From assembly GCA_936432065.2 (NCBI GenBank), contig OW386291.2:18639821-18703820 (forward strand): 64,000 bases of DNA. Reading direction: 5' to 3'. Each line of letters opens with the position of its first letter. Positions within the stretch are counted from its first letter, which is position 1. A program made the translations under genes and the position numbers. Positions 10,036 to 22,829 of the stretch are shown piece by piece. A model generated the notes under the pieces. The model did no database searches. It was not told the origin of the DNA and worked only from the letters and a program-made list of their open reading frames with translations. This DNA comes from Rutpela maculata (taxonomy: Eukaryota; Arthropoda; Insecta; Coleoptera; Cerambycidae).

Positions 10036-12524
10036 GAAAATTATTTTTTTGTCATTTCGCTCTAGAATTAAAAGATCTTATAGAAAATGTAATAAAAAAA
10101 AAAATCGGAAGATAAAAAAGTTTCTCGCTTGTTGTATTCGCATCTGTAAATTTTCACAGTTTATGAACATTGCCTTAGAAGAAAAATCATATTTTCTACT
10201 CATCAAATTTTGACCTTCGTATTAACACATTTTGTTATCAAATATGGAGTTGTAATACGGTAAAAATTTGGGATAAATTCGTTGACCCGTTTTTGAGTTA
10301 GAGAAAATAATTGTATCTATTATTTTATATCACATTTTTGTCTCGACCAACCAAAAGAGTCGTAATTTTGCATTTCATAGAATGATAAGTTTCTAAACAT
10401 TTCGGTTAAGGTAACTTTAGTTTACATTAAAAAAAATCGCTAAACTGGTTGACCCGTAAATGACGTAACAGCGGAGACTGCGGTGATGGAATTTTACTTC
10501 CATAGTACCATGAAGAAATAGTAGAGTGTTGGATGCTTTTGAAAGCTTGGAAACTGCAAAATATAAGAATAGTATGGTTAGCAACAAAGGACCTATCTCA
10601 GTAGTCCGCTATATTAGTTAGTAAATCACTAAAGTACTGCCGACGAACTGAAATAAAGTTTAACTAGTGGTAGAAGCAATTGGATTGGTTGAATTATCCT
10701 CATTCTTAGTTTTATTTTAGTTTCAGTCATCACCTACTTTGGTATTTGCGGGAACTACTTTATAAGCACAGAAAAATGAACTTTAAGTCTACGAACGTTT
10801 ATTTTAAATATCATTTACTTTCAAGTTATTTGCGTCCTGCTATATATACGAAACGACCGATTAAAGTTTATGAAGAGCAATAACAACGCCTAATCATCAT
10901 ACTGTTCCGTGTTTAGAGAACAGTAGAATACTCTAGTGTCATCACGACTGATAGAGAGGACTTCATTTCATTCAGTATTCATTTTTCTCAAAGCGGGTAA
11001 AGGATGCGCTTAACATAAGAACCATAAGGACCTTGGTAATCTAATGAATATTTGATGAGGATGAAGGGCTGAGGTCTCCGTAAAATGCTAATGCAATTAT
11101 CGGAAGTTGCTATAACCTGAGAAAGTATTCGTCAAATAGTGGGCAAAATTTAAATTTATTAGTGATTTTTAAGAAACTGTGATGCTCGTAAGTATTGAAA
11201 TTTTAAGAAATTTAATATATCGGTATTAATGAACAGATGATTTTTACCTGAAGACAAATTTTAAATATCAAAATTGGATTTAACGAACTATCCTAAATTA
11301 AAAATCTGCATATCAGTTAATTACTTGCACATACATATTTTTCAATAAAATGATGTTTTTAGAGCTTTAAAAGGACTCTGCACGTATAAGGCGGAAAAGG
11401 TTTAAGTCAAAGTAGCTAGACCATCGAAAGAGGTTCTCAGTTAGAATTTTCATAAAATATGCATTACGTTATTTATCAATAAAAACCTATGCGACTCGGC
11501 ACAGCCGCCTGTGGCACCCGCATTTCATTACTTTCCGGAATTAGTGAACAGATTATAATGCATACTCTAGCGAAGAAGAAAAGCCCTGTTTACTGAAAAA
11601 AAAAATTCTTTAAAAATTTTCATCAAGATTGATTTGAACCGCAATATAAATTCTGGAGCCCTTTTCAGACAAATCTAGGTATCATTAGATTATTAATATT
11701 ATTAATCGAAATATAAATATTTATAAACATACAAGTACTTTATGTTATGTGCAGAAAATCATGACAAAAAATGTGAACCCATTCATCCTATTTCTCGTTG
11801 TGTCCAATTAAAAAGTAGAAATTGTAGCTAAAAATAATACAATGGACTAATGAGAATGTCAAGTTGTTTATTTCACTAACAGAACGAACAATGGCCGAAG
11901 TTAGTAATCTAGCTGTGCAATAGTCAAAATAAATAAAAATAACAAAAGTTTTATTTAAAATTTTTACAAATTGAAATTTGTGCACTATGCATTTTATAAA
12001 ACATTTCAAATGACCGTGAAAGTAAGAGTATGATGTTAATGAATAGTGTAGTACAACCCTTAAAGGTATAGCCTGCACGTGGGGGAAGAAAATTACATAG
12101 CTATCTAATAATATTAACCATGCAATAGTAATTAAAATATAAAAAAAAAATATATATATATATAAAACACATTATTACAAAAATATATTTACTTTCTCAC
12201 ATATACATTACAAACTTTTCTCAAATTTTTACCGTGTTATCACTCCATATTTTTTAACAAAATGTGTTAATATAAAAGTCACATTTTAATAGCGTAGTGT
12301 AGAAAATAATAATAATTTTTTTCTCTAAAGCTATGTCCACAAAGAGTGAAAATTTACAGGCGCGAATATAACAAGCGGGAAACTTTTTAGCTTTCGAAAT
12401 AGATACCTAGTATATCGAGGACGTATGAAAATAATGGATGGAGCTAACTTTTTTTATTTTAAATTTTTTTTTCAAGGATTAACAGTATTCTAGAAAATTG
12501 CAGTTAAGTATATGAAACGCCCCA
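10036..12524. other. Unassigned AT-rich interval
   Basis: About 2.5 kb without a supported gene. It contains AT-rich low-complexity DNA, for example an (AT)n run near 12150-12163. The longest frame (11788-12078, minus, 96 codons) shows no domain, signal or codon pattern that I would call real. Confidence 0.5.
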
Positions 12525-13034
12525 CAGTGGCACGAATCGTGACTTTTTCGTTCAAAATTATTTAGAGCACTTGTTTTGCAACCGATTGGGATAATTTTTT
12601 TTTTAAATACTCGTTATTTAATTTCCAAAAAACGTAATCGAGCCGATTTTTGAATTGTGCTAACCAAAATTATTGAGCTTAGCCAGAATGAACATTTTTA
12701 ATTTAAATCTTACTAAAACTTACAAATATTTTTTTTTTCTTATCCAATTTACATAAATCTTGTTTCTCAGAGGTTTTTGATGTCGCTGATTACGAATCTA
12801 ATATCTAAATTGCCATAAACCAACTTGCAAGATGGCGGAATCAATGGCGGTTACAAAATGCTAAAAAATGATGAAAAATGAAATATTTTGTTAATGTTTA
12901 TGTCGAAATCGGCTGTATTACGTTTTTTGGAAATTTAGAAACGAGTATTTAAACAAAAAATTATCCCAATCGATTGCGAAATAAGTGCTCTAGACAATTT
13001 TGAACGAGAAAATCACGACGAAACAGCGCCAGCG
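12525..13034. mobile_element. Foldback element with ~120-bp terminal inverted repeats
   Basis: The left arm (12525-12652) and right arm (12900-13034) are inverted copies. They share CGATTGGGATAATTTTTT, AAATACTCGTT, TTTCCAAAAAACGTAAT and GCCGATTT landmarks in mirrored order. The left terminus reads CAGTGGCAC and the right, inverted, CGCTGGCGC. The core (12660-12895) holds no frame. The CAGTGG-like end suggests a hAT-type MITE, but the flanking 8-mers do not match, so the ends or class may be wrong. Confidence 0.65.
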
Positions 13035-13377
13035 CAGAGAATGGTGTAAAAATTGTGTGTGTTAAAGTGTTGTTTAATGAAATCGAATTCAGATTTTCTT
13101 GCAGCGTTAAAAAATTAATGAGAGTTTTTAGTAAATCAATGGAGAGTCATTAAATATTTGTAATAATTACATGACAGAACATATTAATATGCCTGCGCTA
13201 TTGAATTGAGTCATATAGCGAAAGCGCTATTTTACAAATGCTAAATGTATTATGGAGTTATTGGACACGCAATAAGCAGTATTAAAGCTAGCGTTATTTT
13301 GTCATCTACGCCTGCGCAGTTTGATCCACAAATAAAGGATCTCTTATTAAGGATAGTGCTTGTCCTTATTAGTTTAG

Positions 13378-14221
13378 GGATGTAGATTGTTTAAGGGGTC
13401 GCTTGGCCCTGGGTTGGCCTTTCTTCACCTCGACCTAAAAGATCTTTTGTGAATTACCCTGCATCTAGTTGTTGCCCAGGACTCCAAGACTTTTTGCAAA
13501 GCTTGCGATTTTCCTGGGAGCTAATTTCCCTATGTCTTCAGGCGTTAATTCAGCCTGTTCTAGGTACTTTAACTTAATGTTGATTAGCACCTTGCATTCA
13601 CAAAAAAATGTTCCGCAGTGTCAGTTGCAGCTTCACAGTATCTGCATTTGTCATCTTCTGCCATGCCCATGTTCTTGAGATGATATCTCAACGGGCAATG
13701 GCCAGTAAGATGGCCTGTGGTCAGCCTTAGGTCGGACTTTTCCAGTTCGAGAAGCCTTGTGGCATTCTTTGTTGAATATGTTATAAACCTTTTTGCATGT
13801 CTTTGGCCTGGAGTGTTCCTCCAGTAGGACTCTTTTTGTTCCTTTTCCCATTTTAGGACCTCCTCCGTTATGTGTCCATTGGATAGGCCACAGAACGGTT
13901 CGGGTCCAAAAAACGGGGCTTCAGCACCTTTTCTTGCGAGGCTATCAGCCAATTCGTTGCCTTCTATTCCCTCATGCCCTGGCACCAACATCAAGGTAAC
14001 CTTGTTGTTTTTTGCCAGTTGCTTCAGGGATTGTCTGCATTCCCAGGCAATTTTTGACTCGAAGGTATATGACCTGAGAGCCTTTAATGCTGCCTGGCTA
14101 TCTGAAAGTATATAGATCTCTGTCCTTCTATTTAAGCATTCCTGAGCACATTGATCTATGGCATATATTTCTGCCTGGAAGATGGATGGGGTGTTATTGT
14201 TGTAGAACTCTCCAAAATCGT
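13378..14221 (-). pseudogene. RNase H and C-terminal end of an I-type non-LTR retrotransposon
   Basis: Minus-strand frames give an RNase H domain in order: QAEIYAID (Glu), ILSDSQAALKAL (Asp), then VPGHEGIEGNELADSLARKGAE with His and Asp. A C-terminal region follows with LTTGHLTGHCPLRYHL and the Cys/His cluster CRYCEAATDTAEHF. One frameshift lies between the SDSQ and VPGH parts and another after AEHFF. RNase H downstream of RT is characteristic of I-superfamily LINEs and absent from Jockey. The copy is 5'-truncated at about 14221 and ends near 13378 with a GGCCAAGCGACC-like 3' terminus shared with the plus-strand copy at 47.0-47.6 kb. Confidence 0.8.
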
Positions 14222-14451
14222 CCTAAGTTGAAGACATAATCAAAATTCGACTTAGGCAAAAATTTCATTTAAAGACATTTTTGGGAGTCTGCAGAGGCGC
14301 AGATCAGTCCATAAGGACCGTTTTGGGTTCTATAAGGCGTTGGGAATGACCAGGTGAAAATTCGAAGAAACACCGAATTTTCACTTAGGAAAAATGTTTT
14401 TGGTTTAGAATATGAGAGTAGAAGTATATAATGACAATGATTTATGAATAA

Positions 14452-14845
14452 TATACTTTTTTCAAAGGTACCACAAATTGGACTTTGGAAAATAATATTT
14501 TTGGAAGGGCGTCAAAATTTGGCTCAGGAATCGATGTATCGAAAGTACGCCAAAATTTCACTTGCAGACTAATTTTTCAAAACTGCGTTGAAATTTGGCT
14601 TGAAGATCGATTTTTCAAAAGTACGCCAAAATTTCACCCGCAGATTAACTTTTCAAAAGTACCTTGAAATTTGGCTTGAAAATCGATTTTTCAAAAGTAC
14701 GCCAAAATTTCACCCGCAGATTAGTTTTTCAAAAGTACCTTGAAATTTGGCTCGAAAATCGATTTTTCAAAAGTACGCTAAAATTGGTCTTAAAATGGAT
14801 TTTTCAAAAGTACCACAAAGTCAGTTTAAAAAGTACCACGAAAAT
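14452..14845. repeat. 76-bp tandem repeat built of 38-bp half units
   Basis: Four 76-bp units start at 14515, 14591, 14667 and 14743. Each begins AAATTTGGCT and contains GTACGCCAAAATTTCAC and GTACCTTG. TTTTTCAAAAGTAC occurs twice per unit, about 38 bp apart, so each unit is itself a diverged dimer. Units 2 and 3 are almost identical; the edges decay outward. The open frames (14485-14900) only reflect the period. A minisatellite of unknown origin. Confidence 0.85.
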
Positions 14846-17800
14846 ATACTTTAAATTATTTTTTATTTTTTATTCCTCAACCAAAGACATTGACCTTTGA
14901 GGTACGGTCATTGAAAGCCCAATTCTAAAGTATGAGCATAAAATTTTAACGATGCACTGTATCCGAAAGGCAAAATAGAAGATTTTGTCAAAGCCGGCGT
15001 AGTGCCGATAAGTAAAAATTGATAAAAATCAATGCACATGTACAAGGCCGGTTTCTCGCATAGAAAGAGTTTGGATTGACCCAGCGGCTCACAATTTGGT
15101 CGAGCGCGTTGAGTGGTCCAGACAAAGAAATGGTAGGAAAGCCGATAACAGGGCTTTTCAAACGACAAAGGAAAACGCCTTGTGCATAAAAATCCAAAAA
15201 TTTAATTTTGCCTAAAAGTCGCTCGAAGGTGAGACGCTGCCAAATCGATAATATTGAACGACTGTGATAAGGGTTAGTAAGTCGTGGACTGATCGAACGC
15301 CACTCAACTTATGCAGTAATAAGTCCTCTGAATGTGTTTGAGTACGTGAATCTCCACGATACAAGAACTTTAACTGTTTGTCTATTTTTAACGTTAGAGT
15401 AACCTAAGATAAACGCACTGTTTCGTAATTAAATTAATTAAAGTGGTATATTATTTACTACTATTTATTGTGTTTAATTAAATGAATTAAACTTTGATAC
15501 CGAATAAAAACAAATTTAATAAATCAACCCGTTGAAAAAACAACGGCGCAAGAGATCACACGTGCTTGACCAATTATTTTGGACGTGTTTTCACCAACAT
15601 TTAAACCCACAGTATCATATATAGTATCATGGTTTAAAGTTTAAATGGCTATATCTCTTTGCTTGGGTTTTTTCAGACATACTAAGAACTTGAAATTTTG
15701 TAAGTAGGTGGGCTAACCTCAATGCCTCAAGAAAATTAAAAAATAATTAGGAAATTCAAAATGGGTGCCTCAATATGCGGCCTAAAGGTTAGTAAACATT
15801 TTTCGGAATTTCCAAACTCGGATATAGGCCATTATTTGAATAGTTTGATTTTTGTTTAATTAAAGTTGGATGTAAGATGTTATTAGTAATTTTTACCTTA
15901 ACGAACCCATAGTGGAACACGGACATTTTACTAGTTTACTTGTATGTATGTTAGAAAAGGAGTTGAAATAGTACAAAAGTAAATTTTCTCGTGTGTCGTT
16001 GTATGTGAGTATTATTTTCCTTCGAGTGTTTGCTTAAGTTATCAGATTAGGGTTTAATGTTAATGACGCGAATAATAATACGACATATGGAACAACAGCA
16101 AACGGGACATTGCTTTGAAGATAATGCACCATTCAGAAGGCAGTAATACGACCAATTCTCAAAGAAACTTAACGGTTAAGTGTTTATTATTCATAATTCT
16201 CAAGCCTATTACCCATAAGTTGTTTTATGCTAATATCAATGAGTATATTATACCTGCTTGATATACAATAGACTGTTGACACAAGTTGATAGATTATAAT
16301 AGATGGCTTCCAATTTCGGAACAAACAAATAATTATATGACTGAATGACTCCAGAATTGAAAACTAAAAGTTTTAATCAATGTAACCAAGCCCTTTTAGA
16401 AGCATTGTTAGGTGCGCGACACTTCATATGGCAATAATCGTTGAGTGACAGACACTTAAGGGACAATTTACTATAGCCTAGGAAGAGGCCATAAAACGAC
16501 AAATTGTCTCACAATGCCTGCACTTTAAGATTTAATATTTCAGGCGAGAATAAGGAAGCGATGGAATAATGGAAAAATGTTTAACTATCAAATGTCCATT
16601 TATTATCAGAAAATTTAAATGGGTAATAAAGGAGGGTGTTATACTACTTTGTACTACATAAATGGAAACTTACATTTTAATTTAAAATATTTCTCAAGCT
16701 TTTTATTTGATGAAGCAATTATGTGAATAATTATTTCTTTGATTGTATTTCCATAAATATATTTCCATGCAATTTTTGTAAGTTATCGTAGTAGTCCTGT
16801 CAATGGATGGTTTCTAGAGGGAAATTTAATTAATTAAATAAAGTTGGTTTGCCTAACATACACACGGTATATTGCGGTTTATAAATCTCATATATTATTT
16901 TTGCATGCTTAATCAAAAACCTTAGTAATATTTTGCTCTGAAATTAAAATAAAACCCATTTTACGTATGGGAATGTACCCCCTGTGTACCCTGCACCTCC
17001 TCCACCTCCTACGTTCGGGGACTTTTGGTATGTTTACCTCCCAAAGAGTCCAAACACAGCTCTCAAGTCAAAAATTGTGATCTTGGCATTTCCCTCAAGG
17101 CCTCCTTATTGAACGTTCATTGACAAGGCTATAGATGAATTTGTAAATTTCACCGAGCACATTAATAATTAATCGATGGGGTTATTAAGATGAAGAAAAG
17201 ATAACACAGATAACACGGGCCCACACACCCCATAACCCAGTTACTTACAAAAAATCCAACCTAAGATTTTCCAGCGAGATTCTCTTTATTTATTTTGACA
17301 TCACAAATAATTTTTCAAAAGTCCATAAAGCCAACTGGACGGCTACAAAAGTTACAGAAGGTCAAAAGTCACGAAAAATCAGTTTTTCTCAAATATCTCG
17401 TATATGATCAGTTTTACGTTAATTTGGTTATTATGAAATTTGTTCGTCAGATGAATCTGCATAAAAAAGGTTCTGTACAAAATTTACGTTTGAGATATTG
17501 GGCTGAGAAACTTCGGAGCAAAGTGCCTGCGCCACTATTTCTATACGTATAGAAAATGAAAATTTGCACAAAACAAAGAAGTCGTCTCTGTTTGACATTT
17601 TCAAACCAATTTGTACAGAAATAATAGTAGTGAAATTACGTATATTATCGACTGAGGATTTCTTCTCCATCGTGTTATTTGGCAAAAAGACTCAACTTTC
17701 GGTTGTGTTATTGATAAGTACATTAATTATCTCCTAAATCATTTTGGGATTAATATAGTCAATGGCTATACTGATAACAGTAAAAATATGAAAGCAATGG

Positions 17801-18958
17801 AGCAACTTCGACGTATGAAAATAACTCAAAAATTCACTGATGTCATTTACGTATAATTTCATTAGTTTGACATATTAACAAAACTAAGACGTCACCAAAG
17901 CACACTTTGCAATAAATACAATTTTTGCTCTTCAAATTGGGCTTGTTTTCGAAGAATTTTTGAGATCTATGCGGCAGTTTTCTCGAAAACGGAATTATCA
18001 AGTTCCATCAAGTGTACCTTCTTTATGTAGAAATGATTCCTGCATGAGATTTTCTAGTCAAAAGTGCCACTACGTTTCGTAAAAAAAAGAGAAAATATAT
18101 TCATCATCAGGTATAGCTCATGAGGCGCCCTCCACGGGCTAGCGTGATGTGATACATAAATTATTGTTTCTTAGTTTAAAAAATGTTTCCTTACCAAATT
18201 AGGAGAAGATCTGTCAAGAGGTAGTTGAGATATTGCAAAAAAAAAGAAAAAAATTACAACTTTGACACCACGTATCTCAGTAAGGAGGCAAATTTTATCT
18301 GAGTGTTTCAAGTTAAATCTTCATATTTTGGACAAAGGATTCCCCAGTTAGCGTATGTCCAATTATTATGAAACACCCTGTTCATTTGTTAAGAAGACAT
18401 GCGTCCAAATGATAGTGAGGCGCGTATAAGAGAATGGTCGGTAATGCAGTTTTTCGTCCACATTTTTAAAAAATATGAAAAAAAATTGAGAATAGACCTT
18501 GATAAATGAGTAGTTTACGATGAAAAATCCAGAGTGGCCTTCTTTCTTAAAGTGCCAAAAATTGTGTGCAAAAATTTGCAATTTTTTTGCATACGAAATT
18601 TACATTTAAAAATTATGAAAAATGGGTAAATAGTCCAACACGTAAGTAACAACTGTGAATTTTTTCTGATTTTTACTTACAACGGTATCCGAGAAAATTT
18701 AAAAAAACGGAAATCAAAAAAAAACTGCCACTCCTCCAATATGGCGGCTGCAGGCTTAAAATTTTGGGAAAATCATATTTAGAGTAAGCCCCTTCAAATA
18801 GTTGATAACAAACAAAATTTTGTTTGGGGGCAGATTTTACACGCTTATCCTTATATGCCCTTTCTAATTAATAGAGGTAGGTTACTTATAGGATGACATG
18901 CGGAGTAAAATTTTATTAAAGTATTTTTGTATTCAAGAGGGTCTAACACGTAGTCGCA
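14846..18958. other. Unassigned interval, no supported gene
   Basis: About 4.1 kb with only short frames (longest 86 codons) and no recognisable protein, tRNA or TIR pair. Near 18,362 GAAACACCCTGTTC looks like one end of a mariner-type TIR (..CACCCTG), without a partner that I could place. Confidence 0.45.
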
Positions 18959-19521
18959 CAGTGGCGGCTATTGAAATTTCTCTTCTGTGGCGCATGGGAC
19001 CCATACGAAATATGGGAAATAACATGTAGAGAAGCACCTCTCTAATGACCCCCTTAAAAATTTTGAAAAATATTTTTAAAATTCGGTTGCTATCCCTGGT
19101 CTAGGGACTCCTATTTATTTTTTTTTTGTCATATACATTTGACTTTTCATAAAAATACAACAATAGGTTTTGAAGTTTATGAAAATATTGCATTATTAAC
19201 TGAGATACAACGAATTGAAATTTTGAAAATTGTTAAATTGTAAATTACAAAGTTTCAGTTCATTGTATTTCAGTTAATAATGAAAATAAACTCCAAAACC
19301 TATTGTGGTATTTTTATGAAAAGTCAAATGTATATGACAAAAAGAAAATAAATTAAACCGAAGTCCCTAGGCCAGGGGTGGCAACCGAATTTTAAAAATT
19401 TTTTTCGCAAACTGCTTTTTCAAATTTTTAGAGAAGTGCTTCTCTAGATGTTATTTCCCATAATTCATATGGGTCCCATACGCCACAGACCAGAAAAATG
19501 AAATTTCACCAGCCACCACTG
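18959..19521. mobile_element. Palindromic hAT-type MITE (563 bp)
   Basis: The whole element folds back on itself. The left end CAGTGGCGGCT (18959) mirrors AGCCACCACTG (19511-19521). Inside, GGGACCCATACGAAAT, AACATGTAGAGAAGCACCTC, GACTTTTCATAAAAATAC and AATAGGTTTTGAAGTTTATG on the left return inverted on the right. CAG-ended TIRs fit hAT. AACACGTA occurs directly after the right end (19522-19529) and at 18945-18952 on the left, 6 bp outside the left terminus: a probable 8-bp target duplication with a small extra GTCGCA. No coding capacity. Confidence 0.8.
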
Positions 19522-20637
19522 AACACGTATATTTCTGCTAAAATCTGAATGTGGTCTTATTTCATAATTACTTCTTTCTTTTCACCCGATAAACAAGTAA
19601 ATTAAATTTTTGCGTAGTCAGCACGCAACGCATTAAAGTTCCATGAGTATTCTCAAAAGCATAATTTAATTAGGAAACTTTTTAGCAGCATACCTACTTC
19701 AAGTTTGGCGTCGAAGACACGTTTACTATAATTTAATTAGAAATTTCTGCGTATACGTGACTTCGGTAAATTAATTGGTAGCCCAGTAATCATGTCTATT
19801 TGCTCAGACTACAGGTATCCGCCGTATTTTACTGATATGTTCGAAATGGAGAATTTAATTGCTTGTATATTTTGTGCTTTGGTCCTTATGATACAGGGAT
19901 GCGTATAAGAAAAATTTTAATGAATGATATTGTGAACTTTTATAACGCAAATGAACTATTATTATTATTTTAACTAATCAAGTCACATCAGGGCCGGTTT
20001 TAAGCAGGTTTTATGGGGGTGCGAAATTGTTATAATGCCGAATGACTTCTTCTCCTTTGCTTCTTTATTTTCTTTATACAGTGTGTCCCAGGATAGATGT
20101 AACAAGAGGTGTAATGGACCAAAAATGTTTGAATTTTGGAATGGTATTTGGGGATTGAATCCTGCTTGTTGTAAAACTAAAGTATACCAAAAATGACTTG
20201 ATTTGGTGTTCTACAGGGTGTTTTATAAGCAAAGTTGTAAAAATCACCACTAATAAAGTACCTCTATTTTTCAAAATATGAACAAATTCCACTAAGAAAA
20301 GTTATTTAGAATGCAATTTTATACCTCTATACCAAATTTCAGGACTATAAAATTTTTTTTTTGAAATTTTTTGAGAATTAAGAGTTGAATTCATATTTAA
20401 AGTTGTGTAGGAGCAAATGTTAATCATCTCAAAAAGTAGGCTATTGGTAAATAAAAAATTGAATACACGAGATGTAAGAAGGTATAATGTTAATCGAACT
20501 AATTGTACACCAAGAAACAATTACTAACAGAAGGTTAATGAGGTAAAAATTATAACAAGTAATAAATGTCAACAACATAACAGATTCACAAACAAATTAA
20601 TTATGACCAATACAAAACAATGTTTACAATTTTTTTA

Positions 20638-21515
20638 TTATTCGATGTAGCTACCACCCACATCCACACACATTTCGATCCTTCGCCTGAAGTCCTTAAA
20701 ACTGTTTCGAATATGATCTAATGGTATGGAGTTTACGGCATTTGTAATTCTCTGCTTCAATACTGCTACATCGTTAGGAAGTGGTTCAGCGTAAACCAAC
20801 TGCTTGAGGCGACCCCATAAAAAGAAATCCAATATTGATAGGTCTGGGGATCTCGCCGGCCACTTGATCGGTCCATTCCTGGCAATCCAATTTTCTCCAA
20901 AATTTAAATTCAACCACCGATTAACCATTTCTGTGGAGTGGCCAAGGCAACCATCATGTTGAAAATGAACTAAAGGCATATTTCTTAAAATATTTAAATG
21001 TTCTTCAGAAAATCTTTCAAGAAGCTGTAAATAAGTGTGCTGGTTTAACCTTCCCTCAATGAAATAAGGTCCAATAACTCCAACGTGATAAGAAACGGCA
21101 CACCACACATTCACTTTTTTATAATATTGTCTTCTACAATGAATTCTAGAATTTGGATTTTCAGAAGCCCAAAACCGACAATTCGAGATGAAACAACACC
21201 ATTGGTTGTGAATGTGGATTCATCTGAGAAAATTATAAAATGATGAAAAAATCTCTCTTCCATGATTTTTTCTCCAATGGTCAAACAAAAATCCAACCTA
21301 CGGCCGTCATCTCCCTCTTCAAGCGTAAGTTTATAATTTGCTTTACATGCTCTAATTTTCTTTGTCTTGTAAATTCTTTGGAGTTCAGATTTGCTAATAT
21401 TAATAAGAGCTGATCTCTCTCTTAGTGGCATCCTATGATTTTCTATAACAGAGGCATGAGCTATAATAGCCCCAACATTGTTTTCATCATATACTTTTAT
21501 TTTTCTTTTCACCAA
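20638..21515 (-). pseudogene. DD41D-type mariner transposase, one frameshift
   Basis: Two minus-strand frames join into the catalytic part of an IS630-Tc1-mariner transposase. The upstream frame (21515 to about 21180) holds a second helix-turn-helix-like region and the first catalytic Asp (IIFSDESTFTTNG). After one frameshift near 21180 the other frame reads FWASENPNSRIH, VNVWCAVSYHVGVIGPYF, then FQHDGCLGH with the second Asp, then WPARSPDLSILDFFLWGRL. I count 41 residues between the HDG Asp and the Asp of ILDFF, the spacing of the DD41D (rosa-like) group rather than DD34D. The protein ends normally after VDVGGSYIE. The N-terminal HTH is missing. Inactive as it stands, but relatively young compared with the fragment at 30-545. 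Confidence 0.85.
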
Positions 21516-21808
21516 TGTTCGTTAGACATCAATAAACAATTTGCAAAAAAATTATTCCGATTGGCCCTTTGCCAGAAAACATCTCAATTTTTAACTTTTC
21601 TATATTGACGCAACTAGATGGTCATTTGATTTTTGGGATACAAAAAATGTAAATCTGATTGAAGACTTTTGCCGAATCGAAATGTCCTGTTTACGTTTAA
21701 AGCAATTATGACAGGGCACTGTAGATATACATATACTCATATGCATGTGGCGCTCAGGGCTAGAGGCTAGAACAAGCAGATTGGTCCATGCTGTTGGATG
21801 ATTTAAGT

Positions 21809-22000
21809 TAGGGTGACCATACGTCCGGAATTTCGCTGGACAGTTCAGCATTTTGGAGTACTATCTGTGATCAAAAAAATTTTTTCTCTCGGTCATCAAA
21901 AAATGTTGGGATCAAGAAATGATTTTTCGGATTTCTGCTCCCCCCGCTCATTAATTTTTTTCCCAGCAGAAGAGTCCAGCACAAAAATCTGGTCACCCTA
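21809..22000. mobile_element. 192-bp hAT-type MITE with 8-bp target duplication
   Basis: TAGGGTGACCA at 21809 is perfectly inverted as TGGTCACCCTA ending at 22000. ATTTAAGT occurs immediately outside both ends (21801-21808 and 22001-22008), an exact 8-bp target duplication as produced by hAT transposases. There is no coding sequence. If it is removed, the flank can be read as DDLSPIED, reminiscent of the SPDLSPIEH block of Tc1 transposases, so it may have landed in an older Tc1 remnant. Confidence 0.85.
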
Positions 22001-22183
22001 ATTTAAGTCCAATAGAAGACAGAGGTTGCTCCAAAAATTGTAATTATTTATGGTATTGAGTTGTCATTGTTTTGAGTTTTTTATGAATTTATGTACATAA
22101 TTGTCAAATGCCGAAAGTGCCGAATGGTGACTGATTTGCCGAATCGACTTCAAACTTCATACCCCCCTCTATATCCGGCCCTG

Positions 22184-22829
22184 ATTCATATCTACAAAAT
22201 TTTATCGGTCATGAACTACACACCGAACTAAGCAGTATGTAGTTTTTCACGATCTTATTATTTCTTTGATCTATGTGCTACAGAATATTTAAGCAAATTG
22301 AAATCGCCTTTCAAACTTCTACATTTCCACAAAACTTTTAATTATATGAAATAAATATCGGATAACTTCATTTGAGAACTCTCGCAGAAGTCATGGCGAT
22401 TTGTTTTTCGGCTTCTTTTAAAATGGAAATAAGCTCCCGGAGATAATTTAATTTAAACTCAACCTAAGGGAACATTTTAAATTATGAAAGAATTTAGAAA
22501 GAATATTTACTTTATATTAATTTTAAGGGGAAAAAGATGTATTCGTAAAACCGTCAAACTCTCTTCAAGCTATCAATAAAACTCTTCAACGAGACCGTCA
22601 ACACTTCAAGCGACATTTGCTCGGTTTAGGGGTTCAAGCTTTTGTTGAAATTGAATTTGAAACAAAATTGCATTGTCACCTTCGAGTGAGGCCTAATATA
22701 ATTCAGACTTAAAAGGCTGTTATATTAGTAGTAATAATGCATGTTTTATATATTTATCGATTTTACTCTAGTAGAATATATAAAGTGTATAATATATTAA
22801 AGGAGAAACATACAAAAGTACAGACGCAG
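22184..22829. other. Unassigned AT-rich interval
   Basis: About 650 bp. I see no frame of interest, RNA gene or terminal repeat. Confidence 0.45.

Larger units (their letters stand above)
19989..22183. mobile_element. hAT-like element with CAGGGCCGG ends, filled by other transposons
   Basis: CAGGGCCGG at 19989 is inverted at 22175-22183 (CCGGCCCTG). The adjacent subterminal sequence is also weakly inverted (GGGGGTGCG.. against ..ATACCCCCC, and GCCGAATG motifs on both sides). Flanking 8-mers AGTCACAT and ATTCATAT agree at 6 of 8 positions, compatible with an aged hAT target duplication. No hAT transposase remains. The interior is occupied by an antisense mariner transposase and a 192-bp MITE. 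Confidence 0.55.

Noticed and set aside
13870..14115. Plus-strand frames over the RNase H fragment
   Set aside because: Antisense shadows of the minus-strand LINE fragment.
14515..14817. 76-bp repeats considered as a CRISPR-like or coding repeat array
   Set aside because: Units are contiguous with no spacers, and the reading frame only reflects the period.
21650..22035. Tc1 transposase fragment around the 192-bp MITE (DDLSPIED when the MITE is removed)
   Set aside because: Only one short motif fits and the upstream frames do not support a transposase; mentioned but not annotated.
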